This document shows positions 25,473 through 33,882 of a stretch of DNA of 64,000 bases, in pieces (the stretch's first letter is position 1; every line of letters begins with the position of its first letter). The stretch is from Bacillus sp. ISL-18 (GTDB lineage Bacteria > Bacillota > Bacilli > Bacillales > Cytobacillaceae): positions 186,001 to 250,000 of the forward strand of contig NZ_JAGGQG010000014.1 of NCBI RefSeq assembly GCF_018613415.1. The letters run 5' to 3'. The notes beneath the pieces are model-generated. The model was not told the origin of the DNA. It saw only the letters and a list, made by a program, of their open reading frames with translations, and did no database searches. Both the position numbers and the translations under genes were made by a program.

Positions 25473-27491
25473 ATGGATTTAAGCGGATATTTAGAAATGT
25501 TTATTGAAGAGTCAAAAGAACATTTACAAGCAATAAATGACCAATTACTAAAGTTGGAAGCTGAACCGGATAATACAAACATTGTAAATGAAATTTTTCG
25601 TTCGGCTCATACGCTAAAAGGAATGGCTGGTTCAATGGGCTATGAGGAACTGGCATCATTGACACATGAAATGGAAAATGTGTTGGACTTGCTTCGCAAT
25701 AATAAGCTGAGTATCACATCAGAAATCATGGATGTCATATTTACCTGCGTTGACTTAATCGAAAAAATGGTGGATAGCATTGAACAAGGCGGAGATGGCA
25801 AGGCAGACGTTACAGACGTTGTCAATCAATTGGCAAACATTCAAAATCCCTCCACAGCAGGGGAAGGGGAAATCGTAACAGCTCTTGCTGAAGTAGCGGC
25901 TGCTGCTGAACTAGTTCTTGATGAGTTTCAATTATCCGTTGTCAAAAGCGCAAAAGAAACAGGAAAAAAAGCCTACAGCATCTCGGTAACGCTGGATGAA
26001 AGATGTACGATGAAGTCAGTTCGTGCTTACATGGTATTCCAGGCAGTGGAAGAACTTGGTGAAATCATTCAGACTGTACCATCGGTTGAACAAATTGAGG
26101 AAGAGAAATTCGACCAATCCTTTACACTCCTGCTTCTATCTGACCAAGAGACACGAGAAATCCAATTTCAAATAAGTAACATTTCCGAGATAAAAGAAGT
26201 GATGGTTTCTGAAGTTGCTGACCTAGGGCAACAGGTCCATGATAAGGACAAGCTTGTCAATGGAACGACTAACCCGGAGAACGGGTTGAACAAACAAAAG
26301 GATAAAGAAGAGACAGAGACTGGAAAGAAAAAACAACGTTCTAAATCCATTCGTGTCGATAGCGAGAAACTTGATCAGTTAATGAACCTGTTTAGCGAGT
26401 TGATTATTGACCGCGGCAGATTAGAACAAATTTCCCGCAAGGCAGAGCTTAGTGAATTAACGGAAACCGTTGAACACATGACAAGAATATCTACTGATTT
26501 GCAAGGATTGATACTGAATATGCGCATGGTACCAGTGGAACAAGTATTTAACCGTTTTCCGCGGATGGTACGCGACCTTGCCAAAGATCTAAACAAGAAG
26601 GTCCAATTAGTAATTGAAGGGGCAGAAACAGAGTTAGACCGAACGGTAATTGACGAGATCGGCGACCCGCTTGTCCACCTATTACGAAATGCCCTTGACC
26701 ATGGCTTGGAATCAACCGTTGAAAGACAAGCAACCGATAAGCCAGAAGAAGGGCTTATTTTATTAAAAGCCTATCATGGCGGTAATCATGTTTTCATTGA
26801 AGTACGCGATGATGGTAAGGGAATCAACCGTGAAAAAGTATTAACAAAAGCAATTGAACGTGGTGTGGTGACCCAGGAAGAGGCTAAAACACTGACAGAT
26901 CAACAAGTGAATGGTCTCATTTTAGCATCTGGGTTTAGTACAGCTGATAAGATATCTGATATCTCCGGCCGTGGTGTAGGTCTTGATGTGGTAAAAATAA
27001 AAATCGAGTCATTGGGCGGCGTCATAACCATTGATTCGTCTGAGGGACAGGGCTCGACCTTCCGTATCCAGTTACCTTTAACCTTATCAATTATTTACGC
27101 AATGCTAGTAAAAGTAGAGGATGAAACCTATGCGATCCCATTCAATTCGATCGTAGAGATTACAAATGTAAGACACGATCAGGTTTCCACTTTATATGGG
27201 CAAAAAGTAATCCAGTTTAGAGGACAAGTCGTTCCTTTAATCTATTTGAATGAGGAATATCAAGTACCGGAGGTTGAAGGGAAAGCTGATAGACAACAGC
27301 TCTTTATTGTGATTGTTCGCAAGGGTGAAAAGACTGTCGGTTTAGTAGTAGATTCCGTTCTAGGACAGCAAGAGGTGGTTTTAAAATCACTAGGCGGCTT
27401 CTTAACGAATCTTTATGCGATTTCAGGATCAACCATTCTTGGCAATGGAGAAGTGGCCTTAATCATCGACGCTAATCAGTTCATTAAGTAA
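25473..27491 (+). CDS. cheA: Chemotaxis histidine kinase CheA
   Basis: Receptor-coupled kinase that phosphorylates CheY and CheB. It is 672 residues in domain order: P1 HPt (about 1-105) with phospho-acceptor His46 in SAHTLKGMA, P2 CheY-binding (about 150-250), acidic linker, P3 dimerisation (about 285-350), P4 ATPase (about 350-535) with N-box HLLRNALDHGLES, G1 DDGKGI and G2 GRGVGLDVV, and P5 CheW-like (about 535-670). ATG 25473 follows GAGGGGAG. It is the first gene of cheA-cheW-cheW. Confidence 0.96.
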   Translation: MDLSGYLEMFIEESKEHLQAINDQLLKLEAEPDNTNIVNEIFRSAHTLKGMAGSMGYEELASLTHEMENVLDLLRNNKLSITSEIMDVIFTCVDLIEKMVDSIEQGGDGKADVTDVVNQLANIQNPSTAGEGEIVTALAEVAAAAELVLDEFQLSVVKSAKETGKKAYSISVTLDERCTMKSVRAYMVFQAVEELGEIIQTVPSVEQIEEEKFDQSFTLLLLSDQETREIQFQISNISEIKEVMVSEVADLGQQVHDKDKLVNGTTNPENGLNKQKDKEETETGKKKQRSKSIRVDSEKLDQLMNLFSELIIDRGRLEQISRKAELSELTETVEHMTRISTDLQGLILNMRMVPVEQVFNRFPRMVRDLAKDLNKKVQLVIEGAETELDRTVIDEIGDPLVHLLRNALDHGLESTVERQATDKPEEGLILLKAYHGGNHVFIEVRDDGKGINREKVLTKAIERGVVTQEEAKTLTDQQVNGLILASGFSTADKISDISGRGVGLDVVKIKIESLGGVITIDSSEGQGSTFRIQLPLTLSIIYAMLVKVEDETYAIPFNSIVEITNVRHDQVSTLYGQKVIQFRGQVVPLIYLNEEYQVPEVEGKADRQQLFIVIVRKGEKTVGLVVDSVLGQQEVVLKSLGGFLTNLYAISGSTILGNGEVALIIDANQFIK

Positions 27492-27510
27492 GAAGGGTGG
27501 AGCCTCAAAC

Positions 27511-27933
27511 ATGGGAATAATGAAAATTGTTGCCTTTAAATTAGGAGAAGAGGAGTACGGATTAGACATTAATCATGTACAATCGATTGAAAGAATCGAG
27601 CATATTACTAGAGTTCCGAATGCCCCAGCATATGTAAAAGGGGTAATGAATCTCCGTGGGAATGTGACTCCAGTGATTGACCTAAGTAGTAAGCTGGAAA
27701 TGGGCCAAAGCAACTATACAGAAACATCACGAGTGATTATGACGAAGATAGAAGATATTGAGTTAGGCATGATTGTTGACCAAACAAGCGATGTGATTGA
27801 TATTGCACCTGAGCATATTGAATCAGCGGCAGGTAGTTTTGAATCTACTTACTTTAACGGCATTGCTAAAATAGATGGGCGTTTAATTATTCTGTTAAAA
27901 CTAGAGGAAATAATGAAAAACGATAATGAATAA
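27511..27933 (+). CDS. cheW: Chemotaxis coupling protein CheW, copy 1
   Basis: Adaptor of 140 residues joining chemoreceptors to CheA. One SH3-like CheW domain covers almost the whole protein; YVKGVMNLRGNVTPVIDLSSKL is the typical receptor/kinase-binding stretch. It follows cheA by 19 bp. A second, longer cheW follows directly, and the two differ through much of their sequence, so they may couple different receptors or be partly redundant. Confidence 0.93.
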   Translation: MGIMKIVAFKLGEEEYGLDINHVQSIERIEHITRVPNAPAYVKGVMNLRGNVTPVIDLSSKLEMGQSNYTETSRVIMTKIEDIELGMIVDQTSDVIDIAPEHIESAAGSFESTYFNGIAKIDGRLIILLKLEEIMKNDNE

Positions 27934-27953
27934 CTTTAATAAAAGGGGATCGA

Positions 27954-28424
27954 ATGATGGGTCAACAAGATAATAAAACACTTATATTTAAAGTAGGTGA
28001 GGAGGAATATGGGGTTCATATCAGCCAAGTTGTTTCAATTGAAAGGATGCAGGCCATTACTCCATATCCCAACCGTCCGCGTCACGTCCTTGGTGTTACC
28101 TCGATTCGTAATGTGGTCACACCGATTGTAGACCTGCGTGCTGCCTTAACAGGAGTTGACTTAAAACCTTCGGATCAAACACGAATTATTATTGTCCTTG
28201 TAAAAGAAAAGGAAATTGGGCTTGTTGTTGACGCCGCAACAGACGTATTGGACATTACCGCTGAAACCGTTCAGCATCTAAATCTATTAAAAGAAAAAGA
28301 GGCTGCTTATTTGAAAGGAATCTCCAAATTAGATGAGCGTTTACTGATTTTACTAGATATCGAGCAGTTACTAGAAGACACCACCAATCTCGATGAACTA
28401 AAAGAAATTACAGCAGCCTTATAG
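27954..28424 (+). CDS. Chemotaxis coupling protein CheW, copy 2
   Basis: 156 residues, a second CheW domain (VGEEEYGVHISQVVSIERMQ; VTSIRNVVTPIVDLRAAL) with a C-terminal extension (ILLDIEQLLEDTTNLDELKEIT). The usual receptor-binding LRG appears as SIRN here, so its affinity may differ from copy 1. Adjacent ATG codons lie at 27954 and 27957, after AAAAGGGG. It closes the cheA unit ahead of a strong terminator. Confidence 0.9.
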   Translation: MMGQQDNKTLIFKVGEEEYGVHISQVVSIERMQAITPYPNRPRHVLGVTSIRNVVTPIVDLRAALTGVDLKPSDQTRIIIVLVKEKEIGLVVDAATDVLDITAETVQHLNLLKEKEAAYLKGISKLDERLLILLDIEQLLEDTTNLDELKEITAAL

Positions 28425-28460
28425 ATTGTCACAGGACACAATCATTTTATGATCGTAGCA

Positions 28461-28496
28461 CACCCAGCCAGCATTTAACTAGCTGGGTGTTTTTTT
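28461..28496 (+). terminator. Intrinsic terminator of the cheA unit
   Basis: CACCCAGC (28461-28468) pairs with GCTGGGTG (28482-28489), followed by seven T. Confidence 0.9.
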
Positions 28497-28525
28497 AGAA
28501 TGGAGCATTTTTTTAAAAATTTTCA

Positions 28526-28584
28526 TATCAAATCATAGCAATGTTAAGTTATAATAACATCATAATTTTTGATAAATTTTGATA
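28526..28584 (+). promoter_or_regulatory. TATCAAA/TTTGATA half-sites upstream of the yaaR-like gene
   Basis: TATCAAA lies at 28526-28532, and TTTGATA at 28568-28574 and again at 28578-28584, 10 bp apart. A TATAAT (28550-28555) sits between, inside the dyad ATGTTA/TAACAT (28541-28546, 28555-28560). No clear -35 is seen. Confidence 0.4.
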
Positions 28585-28617
28585 GTTTTTGTTGGATGAA
28601 AGAGGAGGATGTTGAGC

Positions 28618-29061
28618 TTGAAGATTCAGGATGCGGTAAGAATTAATCGAGGGGAATTCCCACTATCTACATCTGAAAGGGTATCGAGTCAATCACCATC
28701 ATTCCAAAAAATTATGAATACCTATTCAAAAGAAATTACCCAAGACCATCTGAGTCGACTTTTGGAAGATATCGATCAGCAAGGTCAAAAATTAAGTGAA
28801 ACACCGACATTTCGTGAACTCCAAAAATACAAGGAATTGGTCAAGAAATTCATGGGAGAGGCATCGAAAAATGGGGTAGCCCTTTATCAATCAGAGTCAT
28901 GGGATTTGTATGGGGGCAATAAAACACTCAAAACTGTGCGGGTGATTGATCAAAAAATGATTGAATTAACAGACCAGGTCCTCAATCAGCAAAAAGAGGG
29001 TTTATCGATTCTTGAGCGGATTGGTGAAATGAAAGGCTTATTAATAAATCTCTACACATGA
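28618..29061 (+). CDS. YaaR family protein (DUF327)
   Basis: 147 residues, mostly helical, with the DUF327 pattern LLEDIDQQGQKLSETPTFRELQKYKELVKKFMGEA and a C-terminal helix ending GEMKGLLINLYT. The family is found in Bacillus and other Firmicutes; its biochemical role is unknown to me. TTG 28618 is favoured because GAGGAGG (28602-28608) lies 9 nt upstream; ATG 28609 would overlap that site. Being first in a unit with fliL, flhO and flhP suggests a flagellar role here. Confidence 0.75.
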   Translation: MKIQDAVRINRGEFPLSTSERVSSQSPSFQKIMNTYSKEITQDHLSRLLEDIDQQGQKLSETPTFRELQKYKELVKKFMGEASKNGVALYQSESWDLYGGNKTLKTVRVIDQKMIELTDQVLNQQKEGLSILERIGEMKGLLINLYT

Positions 29062-29081
29062 TAGATAAGGGGTCATAAGGA

Positions 29082-29510
29082 ATGAAGCTTTATTTAAAAT
29101 CGCTACTCATTATTGGCATCATTACGGTGATTGGGGTCGGGGGATATTTCGTTTGGCAGTACCTGCAAACACCAAAAGAAGCCGTTGCCAAAGAAGCGCC
29201 AACAGCAGAAGAATTACTCGCGAGATCATTCGATACGGAAGAAATCACCACCAACTTTAAGGATGGCGGATTTATTAAATCGAAATTCAAAATTGTCACC
29301 ACCACAAAAGATCAGGCCGAAGAATTGAACAAACTAGGATTTCAAGTGGAAAGTACTATTATTCAGTATATTAATGAAATCAATAAGGACTCGGTCAATC
29401 AGCCAGATGGGATCATGGCTTTTGAAGACAACATAAAGACGGAGCTTAACAAAGAGCTTCACCACAACTATATTACTCGTGTATATATTATTGAAAAAAT
29501 CGTACAATAA
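29082..29510 (+). CDS. FliL-like protein, copy 2
   Basis: 142 residues with one transmembrane helix (about 5-25) and the FliL periplasmic domain. It aligns with copy 1 at 19918 over the whole length: TNF/LKDGGFI, KFKI, the KTELNKEL region and the C-terminal valine/isoleucine-rich end. The split between the switch-protein unit and this rod-protein unit suggests different timing or a different stator partner. That functional split is inference; paralogy is seen. Confidence 0.85.
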   Translation: MKLYLKSLLIIGIITVIGVGGYFVWQYLQTPKEAVAKEAPTAEELLARSFDTEEITTNFKDGGFIKSKFKIVTTTKDQAEELNKLGFQVESTIIQYINEINKDSVNQPDGIMAFEDNIKTELNKELHHNYITRVYIIEKIVQ

Positions 29511-29543
29511 TCGACCAGATTGAATCAGGAAAGGAGATTTGTC

Positions 29544-30422
29544 ATGTTAAGAGGAATTTATTCGGCTGCATCAGGGATGTTTTCACTAGAACGAAAGCAA
29601 GAAACACTAGCAGATAATTTAGCGAACGCGCAAACACCGGGATATAAGAAGGATGACACCATGCTAAGGGCGTTTCCTAAATTGTTAATGCAGAGAATAC
29701 AAGACTTTCAAGGAACGGCTCCCGAGGGAGTTAACGTCCCGGGGGCAAGAGTGGGAATCGGTGAACTAGTAAATGGTGTTTATGCCCAAGAGCGAATTCC
29801 GAGTTTTACCCAAGGGCCGCTTGTACAAACGGATAATCCCCTGGATGTGGCGATTTCTGACCAGGAAATCCCATCACAGACCATTAATGGACGCCAAGTA
29901 AAACCGGCCGCTTTCTTCGCCGTTCAACTGGCGGATGGGACGGTTGGCTACACAAGAAATGGCAAATGGGACTTAGATGAAAATGGCAATGTAGTAACTT
30001 CAGAGGGATATCGCATATTAGGAGCGAATCATCAGCCAATCAAACTGACGGATAGCTTAAAGAAAGAAGAACTGCTTATTAATCAAGAAGGTCAAATTAT
30101 CGCTTATCCAAGTGATGCCACTAAAACGAAGGTTGTGGGCGAAATCGGGATTGCTGTGGCCAATAATCCATATGACCTGCGGAGGGCTGGCGGGAATGTT
30201 TATACGGCAAATAATCCGCTCACATTTGTACAAGACCCGGGCAGCGCCAATCCTGGGGTTTCTTTGCAGCAGGGTTATGTAGAACAATCCAATGTGGACA
30301 CTGGGCAGACCATGTCGGATATGATGCTGGCGGTACGGGGCTATGAAGCCAATCAAAAGGTACTTGGTGCCTATGATCAATCTCTTGAGCAACTAAACTC
30401 TGTTGGAAAAATAAATGGCTAA
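29544..30422 (+). CDS. flhO: Flagellar basal-body rod protein, FlhO type
   Basis: 292 residues with the rod/hook N-terminal signature (LRGIYSAASGMFSLERKQETLADNLANAQTPGYKKDD) and C-terminal signature (GYVEQSNVDTGQTMSDMMLAVRGYEANQKVLGAYDQSL). In Bacillus subtilis two adjacent genes of this kind, flhO and flhP, encode distal rod proteins (FlgF/FlgG-like). ATG 29544 follows AAAGGAGAT. Order with the next gene supports flhO. Confidence 0.85.
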   Translation: MLRGIYSAASGMFSLERKQETLADNLANAQTPGYKKDDTMLRAFPKLLMQRIQDFQGTAPEGVNVPGARVGIGELVNGVYAQERIPSFTQGPLVQTDNPLDVAISDQEIPSQTINGRQVKPAAFFAVQLADGTVGYTRNGKWDLDENGNVVTSEGYRILGANHQPIKLTDSLKKEELLINQEGQIIAYPSDATKTKVVGEIGIAVANNPYDLRRAGGNVYTANNPLTFVQDPGSANPGVSLQQGYVEQSNVDTGQTMSDMMLAVRGYEANQKVLGAYDQSLEQLNSVGKING

Positions 30423-30450
30423 TAGAATGGTAGAATAGGAGAAACCAATC

Positions 30451-31305
30451 TTGAATACGTCACTGTATATATCTTCAAGCGCTTTAATAGCGTATCAACA
30501 AAAAATAGATACTTCTGCAAACAATATTGCCAATGTGAATACACCTGGTTTTAAACGGAGAGAACAAAGTTTTACAGAAATACTAGCCTCGCAAATCAAT
30601 AATCAAACTCGGACAAGTCAGGAAATAGGACGTCTTACGCCTGCTGGTATTCGTGTTGGCTATGGAACTCGTACAGGGTTAACACAGCTTGATACGGCGC
30701 AAGGACAAGCGCAAGAAACAGGCAATCCCTTTGATTTAATGATTTCAGGGAATGGATTTTTCCAGGTAGGATATCCTACGGGCCAAGGTACGGCAGCAGA
30801 GATTAGGTATACACGTGATGGCAGTTTTCATTTAAGCCCTGACCCTGACCAATCCGGTAAGTATCACTTGGTCAATGCAAATGGCGGTTATTTGTTAGAC
30901 CAAAATGGTCAACCAATTCAGCTCGATGGGCAGAATGAAGTGAGTATTAATTCTAATGGACAGATTCAATTACGTAATAAAAATGGTCAAGGGGCTGCGT
31001 TTTTATCTGGACAGCAAGTGGGGATTGTTGATATTCAAAATCCACATGTTTTACAGAACATGGGGAATAATGAATTTACTATTAACCCCACTGCATTATC
31101 GAATGGAGCCGGTGCAGCAAACTATGTAAGAATGATGGCACCGGGCGAGGTACAGCTTTCATCCGGTTATTTGGAGGGCTCCAATGTAGATTTATCAGAA
31201 GAAATGACGGATTTAATGACAACGCAGCGTGGCTTTCAATTGAATGCCAGAGCAGTTTCGTATGCTGACCAGATGATGGGGATTGCGAATAGTATAATGA
31301 AGTAA
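30451..31305 (+). CDS. flhP: Flagellar basal-body rod protein, FlhP type
   Basis: 284 residues, FlgG-like distal rod protein: N-terminal IDTSANNIANVNTPGFKRREQSF and C-terminal GYLEGSNVDLSEEMTDLMTTQRGFQLNARAVSYADQMMG. It starts at TTG 30451, 9 nt after AGGAG. It follows flhO by 28 bp and is the last gene before a terminator. Confidence 0.87.
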   Translation: MNTSLYISSSALIAYQQKIDTSANNIANVNTPGFKRREQSFTEILASQINNQTRTSQEIGRLTPAGIRVGYGTRTGLTQLDTAQGQAQETGNPFDLMISGNGFFQVGYPTGQGTAAEIRYTRDGSFHLSPDPDQSGKYHLVNANGGYLLDQNGQPIQLDGQNEVSINSNGQIQLRNKNGQGAAFLSGQQVGIVDIQNPHVLQNMGNNEFTINPTALSNGAGAANYVRMMAPGEVQLSSGYLEGSNVDLSEEMTDLMTTQRGFQLNARAVSYADQMMGIANSIMK

Positions 31306-31312
31306 ATTGGTA

Positions 31313-31338
31313 AGAGACGTAGCGTTACGTCTCTTTTT
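31313..31338 (+). terminator. Intrinsic terminator after flhP
   Basis: AGAGACGTA (31313-31321) pairs with TACGTCTCT (31326-31334), then T residues. Confidence 0.88.
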
Positions 31339-31361
31339 GTTTTATTAGGGTAAAAATCGAC

Positions 31362-31388
31362 TAAACTTTTTCTGTTTATAGTCGATAA
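31362..31388 (+). promoter_or_regulatory. Sigma-D promoter for fliD
   Basis: TAAA (31362-31365), 15-bp spacer, GTCGATAA (31381-31388): one mismatch to GCCGATAA. It lies 73 bp before the fliD start. Confidence 0.85.
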
Positions 31389-31460
31389 AACGCAATAAGG
31401 CACTTTACGACTTTTGAAGGGATATCCTTCTATGATGAAAATGAAGGGGGATTGCATATT

Positions 31461-33038
31461 ATGGCAAGTGTTAATCTGACCACTCACGTATCCGGATTAG
31501 CGTCAGGAATGGATACGGAAAGTATTGTAAGTGGTTTAATGAAAGCAAATAGAGTACCGCTAGTCAAGCTTCAGCAGGCGAAACAAATCAATACCTGGAA
31601 AACGGATGCTTACCGCGAAATCAATACAAAAATAGCGAGCTTTCGGGATGCGATGCAGGATTTGAGACTCGAGGGAACATTTAATGCCCAAAAAGTAACC
31701 TCTAGCAGTTCAAGTGTTGATGTTTCAATGGCTGGTACATCAACTTTGAAAAACTTTTCGATAACAGAAGCAACGCAAGCAAAACCTGCTATGGGAGGTT
31801 TAGTGAGTTTTGGTACGACACTAAATGGGACCGACCCTATTTTTTCAAAAGACCAAACACCAAGTGATATAGAATTTAAATTAAACGGTTATACAGTAAA
31901 AATACCGAGCAGTAGTACATATGATCAAGCGATTGCTGCAATTAACTCGATGAGTACTTCTACAAATGTAAAAGCTGCAAATGTCGGTGGGTCGTTGGTT
32001 CTTAGTACCACCGGAACAGGGAAAGACAATTCCATTACGATATCTGGCTATACAGGTAATGCTTCATTATTAAATATCAAAGAGGGTACCACAACTACCA
32101 CGCCAAAAACGTTATCTGATGGAACTAGTACCACTAGCGTTTCACTTTTTGACCAAGGAACATTTACGGACGGTTTAGATGCTGTACCAGGCTCGGTTGT
32201 GATCAATGGTACTAAAATTAATATCTCAACTAATACTTTTACCTTTGATGGGGTTCAAATTAATTTAAAGGCAAATATAACCAATACCGATCCGGTCGCC
32301 ATCAACACCGTTTCGGATACAGATAAAGTTTTCGATAAAATTAAGACGTTTGTCGATAAATACAATGAGCTAATCACGGATTTAAATAGCAAATTATCAG
32401 AAACAAAGTACCACGACTATCCGCCGTTAACCGATGACCAAAAGAAAGATATGAAGGATGAGGATATCAAGCTTTGGGAAGATAAAGCAAAGAGTGGTCT
32501 TTTAGCCAATGACCCTACCATTAGACAATTCTTAACACAGATTCGGTCAAGTCTAAGCGAAGCGGTTGGCGGGGCTAACTCATCATTTGACTCTCTAGCG
32601 GAAATTGGTATTACAACAAGTACCTACTACAAAGATAATGGTAAGTTGACTCTGGATGAGGCCAAGCTTAAATCATTATTAAATAGTAACTTGGCCGATG
32701 TCCAAGCATTGTTTTCTAAGAAGTATGATACAAAAATTGCTTCAGATACAACTGTTACAAGTACAACAAAATACAAGAATAGTGGCTTTGGAGTTCGGCT
32801 TTATGATCGTATTAATGACAGTTTATCAAAATTAACAACAATTGCAGGAACAGCGGGGACTATTTCTTTAACCAGTAATCTAGCGAAAGAGGCAACCTCA
32901 CTCAATGAGAGAATATCATCAATGCAAGATCGGTTGGATACTCAAGAACAAAGCTTATGGACAAAGTTTAATGCAATGGAGAGTGCACTGCAAAAGCTGA
33001 ATACTCAAAGTTCTTGGTTAACACAACAACTGGGATAG
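31461..33038 (+). CDS. fliD: Flagellar filament capping protein FliD
   Basis: Filament cap (HAP2) of 525 residues that folds flagellin at the filament tip. FliD_N (about 8-105; VSGLASGMDTESIVSGLMKANRVPLVKL) and FliD_C (about 225-500; LFDQGTFTDGL, SAGI-type helices, MQDRLDTQEQSLWTKFNAMESALQKLN) are present. ATG 31461 is used because AAGGGGG (31444-31450) spaces well to it; TTG 31452 is too close. It is monocistronic, with its own sigma-D promoter and terminator. Confidence 0.95.
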   Translation: MASVNLTTHVSGLASGMDTESIVSGLMKANRVPLVKLQQAKQINTWKTDAYREINTKIASFRDAMQDLRLEGTFNAQKVTSSSSSVDVSMAGTSTLKNFSITEATQAKPAMGGLVSFGTTLNGTDPIFSKDQTPSDIEFKLNGYTVKIPSSSTYDQAIAAINSMSTSTNVKAANVGGSLVLSTTGTGKDNSITISGYTGNASLLNIKEGTTTTTPKTLSDGTSTTSVSLFDQGTFTDGLDAVPGSVVINGTKINISTNTFTFDGVQINLKANITNTDPVAINTVSDTDKVFDKIKTFVDKYNELITDLNSKLSETKYHDYPPLTDDQKKDMKDEDIKLWEDKAKSGLLANDPTIRQFLTQIRSSLSEAVGGANSSFDSLAEIGITTSTYYKDNGKLTLDEAKLKSLLNSNLADVQALFSKKYDTKIASDTTVTSTTKYKNSGFGVRLYDRINDSLSKLTTIAGTAGTISLTSNLAKEATSLNERISSMQDRLDTQEQSLWTKFNAMESALQKLNTQSSWLTQQLG

Positions 33039-33065
33039 TAAATTTATATAAAATAATTTGTAAAA

Positions 33066-33105
33066 AACGAACCATTACCCTGCTGTCAATGGTTTGTTTT
33101 TTTAT
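33066..33105 (+). terminator. Intrinsic terminator after fliD
   Basis: AACGAACCATT (33066-33076) pairs with AATGGTTTGTT (33088-33098), with one wobble pair, followed by T residues. Confidence 0.85.
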
Positions 33106-33125
33106 GTAATCTAAAAAAAAATCCC

Positions 33126-33153
33126 TAAACATATTTATCTTCTCTTCCGATAA
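33126..33153 (+). promoter_or_regulatory. Sigma-D promoter 1 of csrA-hag
   Basis: TAAA (33126-33129), 16-bp spacer, TCCGATAA (33146-33153). Confidence 0.75.
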
Positions 33154-33216
33154 TCCATATTAGAGCTAGTAATTTAGAGGCTTTTGAGACTTATTTAAAT
33201 TCCTTTTTAATTATTC

Positions 33217-33243
33217 TAAACAAAATCTTTGGTCTTCCGATAA
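33217..33243 (+). promoter_or_regulatory. Sigma-D promoter 2 of csrA-hag
   Basis: TAAA (33217-33220), 15-bp spacer, TCCGATAA (33236-33243). It lies 90 bp after promoter 1. Confidence 0.85.
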
Positions 33244-33312
33244 TAAACATACCAAGTTATTAAAATAGCTGCGAAATCTAAAAATTATGCGTCTTAATTC
33301 ATAATTACATAC

Positions 33313-33339
33313 TAAACTAATCTTCTGATGGACCGATAA
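33313..33339 (+). promoter_or_regulatory. Sigma-D promoter 3 of csrA-hag
   Basis: TAAA (33313-33316), 15-bp spacer, ACCGATAA (33332-33339). It lies 96 bp after promoter 2 and about 85 bp before the csrA-like start. Confidence 0.83.
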
Positions 33340-33423
33340 AGGAAATAACGAAGAGTGGATGATAATTAAGATAATTCTTTGGATTACTTGGGTATTACTT
33401 GGTACAAAAATGGAGGATGGCAC

Positions 33424-33747
33424 ATGTTGATTGTAGGTAGAGAGATTGGACAATCTGTGATAATTGATAGTGACATAAAAGTTACCCTTCTTCAAATTGG
33501 AACAAAGCCCAAACTCGCTATTAATGCAACAACTTCCACTCGAAAATCTCGAGTAAAACAGAGTAGCTACAAATTAGAGAAGATTAATAATAAAGACCGA
33601 CAAATTGGAGAGACCTTGCTAATAGGTGACAATGTAGAAATTGCCCTTATCCAAACACGGTCAGGTTTATTGAGATTCGCCATTAATGCCCCAAAGGAAA
33701 TTAGTATCTTTCGTGAAGAAATTTATGAAAGCACAAAACCTTGGTAG
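33424..33747 (+). CDS. Tandem CsrA-like RNA-binding protein (two CsrA repeats in one chain)
   Basis: 107 residues, almost twice a CsrA monomer. Repeat 1 (about 1-45) opens as CsrA does (MLIVGREIGQSVIIDSDIKVTLLQI) but its last strand is degraded: TTSTRKSRVKQ stands where APKxVxVHRxEI is expected. Repeat 2 (about 50-103) lacks the MLxL opening (KLEKINNKDR) but has a full remainder: GETLLIGDNVEIALIQ and INAPKEISIFREEIY, with the Arg97 equivalent to RNA-binding Arg44. CsrA normally binds two RNA sites as a strand-swapped dimer; this chain may fold as a pseudo-dimer with one complete site. ATG 33424 follows GGAGG. It is cotranscribed with hag, 135 bp downstream; no fliW is seen. Confidence 0.85.
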   Translation: MLIVGREIGQSVIIDSDIKVTLLQIGTKPKLAINATTSTRKSRVKQSSYKLEKINNKDRQIGETLLIGDNVEIALIQTRSGLLRFAINAPKEISIFREEIYESTKPW

Positions 33748-33798
33748 GTAGTTAATAAAAATAGAATATTGTAATAAAGGCTTAATTCTTTTGGTAAT

Positions 33799-33877
33799 AA
33801 CCCTATGTGGGTTCATTATATATAAATTCTCGCGGGGGGAAATTTCCGCAAAAAATTATTATATTTTAAGGAGGAAG
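33799..33877 (+). promoter_or_regulatory. hag leader with hairpins and GGA motifs (candidate CsrA target)
   Basis: AACCC/GGGTT (33799-33803, 33809-33813) forms one hairpin. GGAAATTTCC (33838-33847), or the alternative GCGG/CCGC pairing (33832-33835, 33846-33849), forms another carrying a GGA. The ribosome-binding site AAGGAGGAAG (33868-33877) holds two more GGA triplets. CsrA recognises GGA in such settings, and in Bacillus subtilis it represses hag at its ribosome-binding site. Binding here is inferred. Confidence 0.5.
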
Positions 33878-33882
33878 TATTT

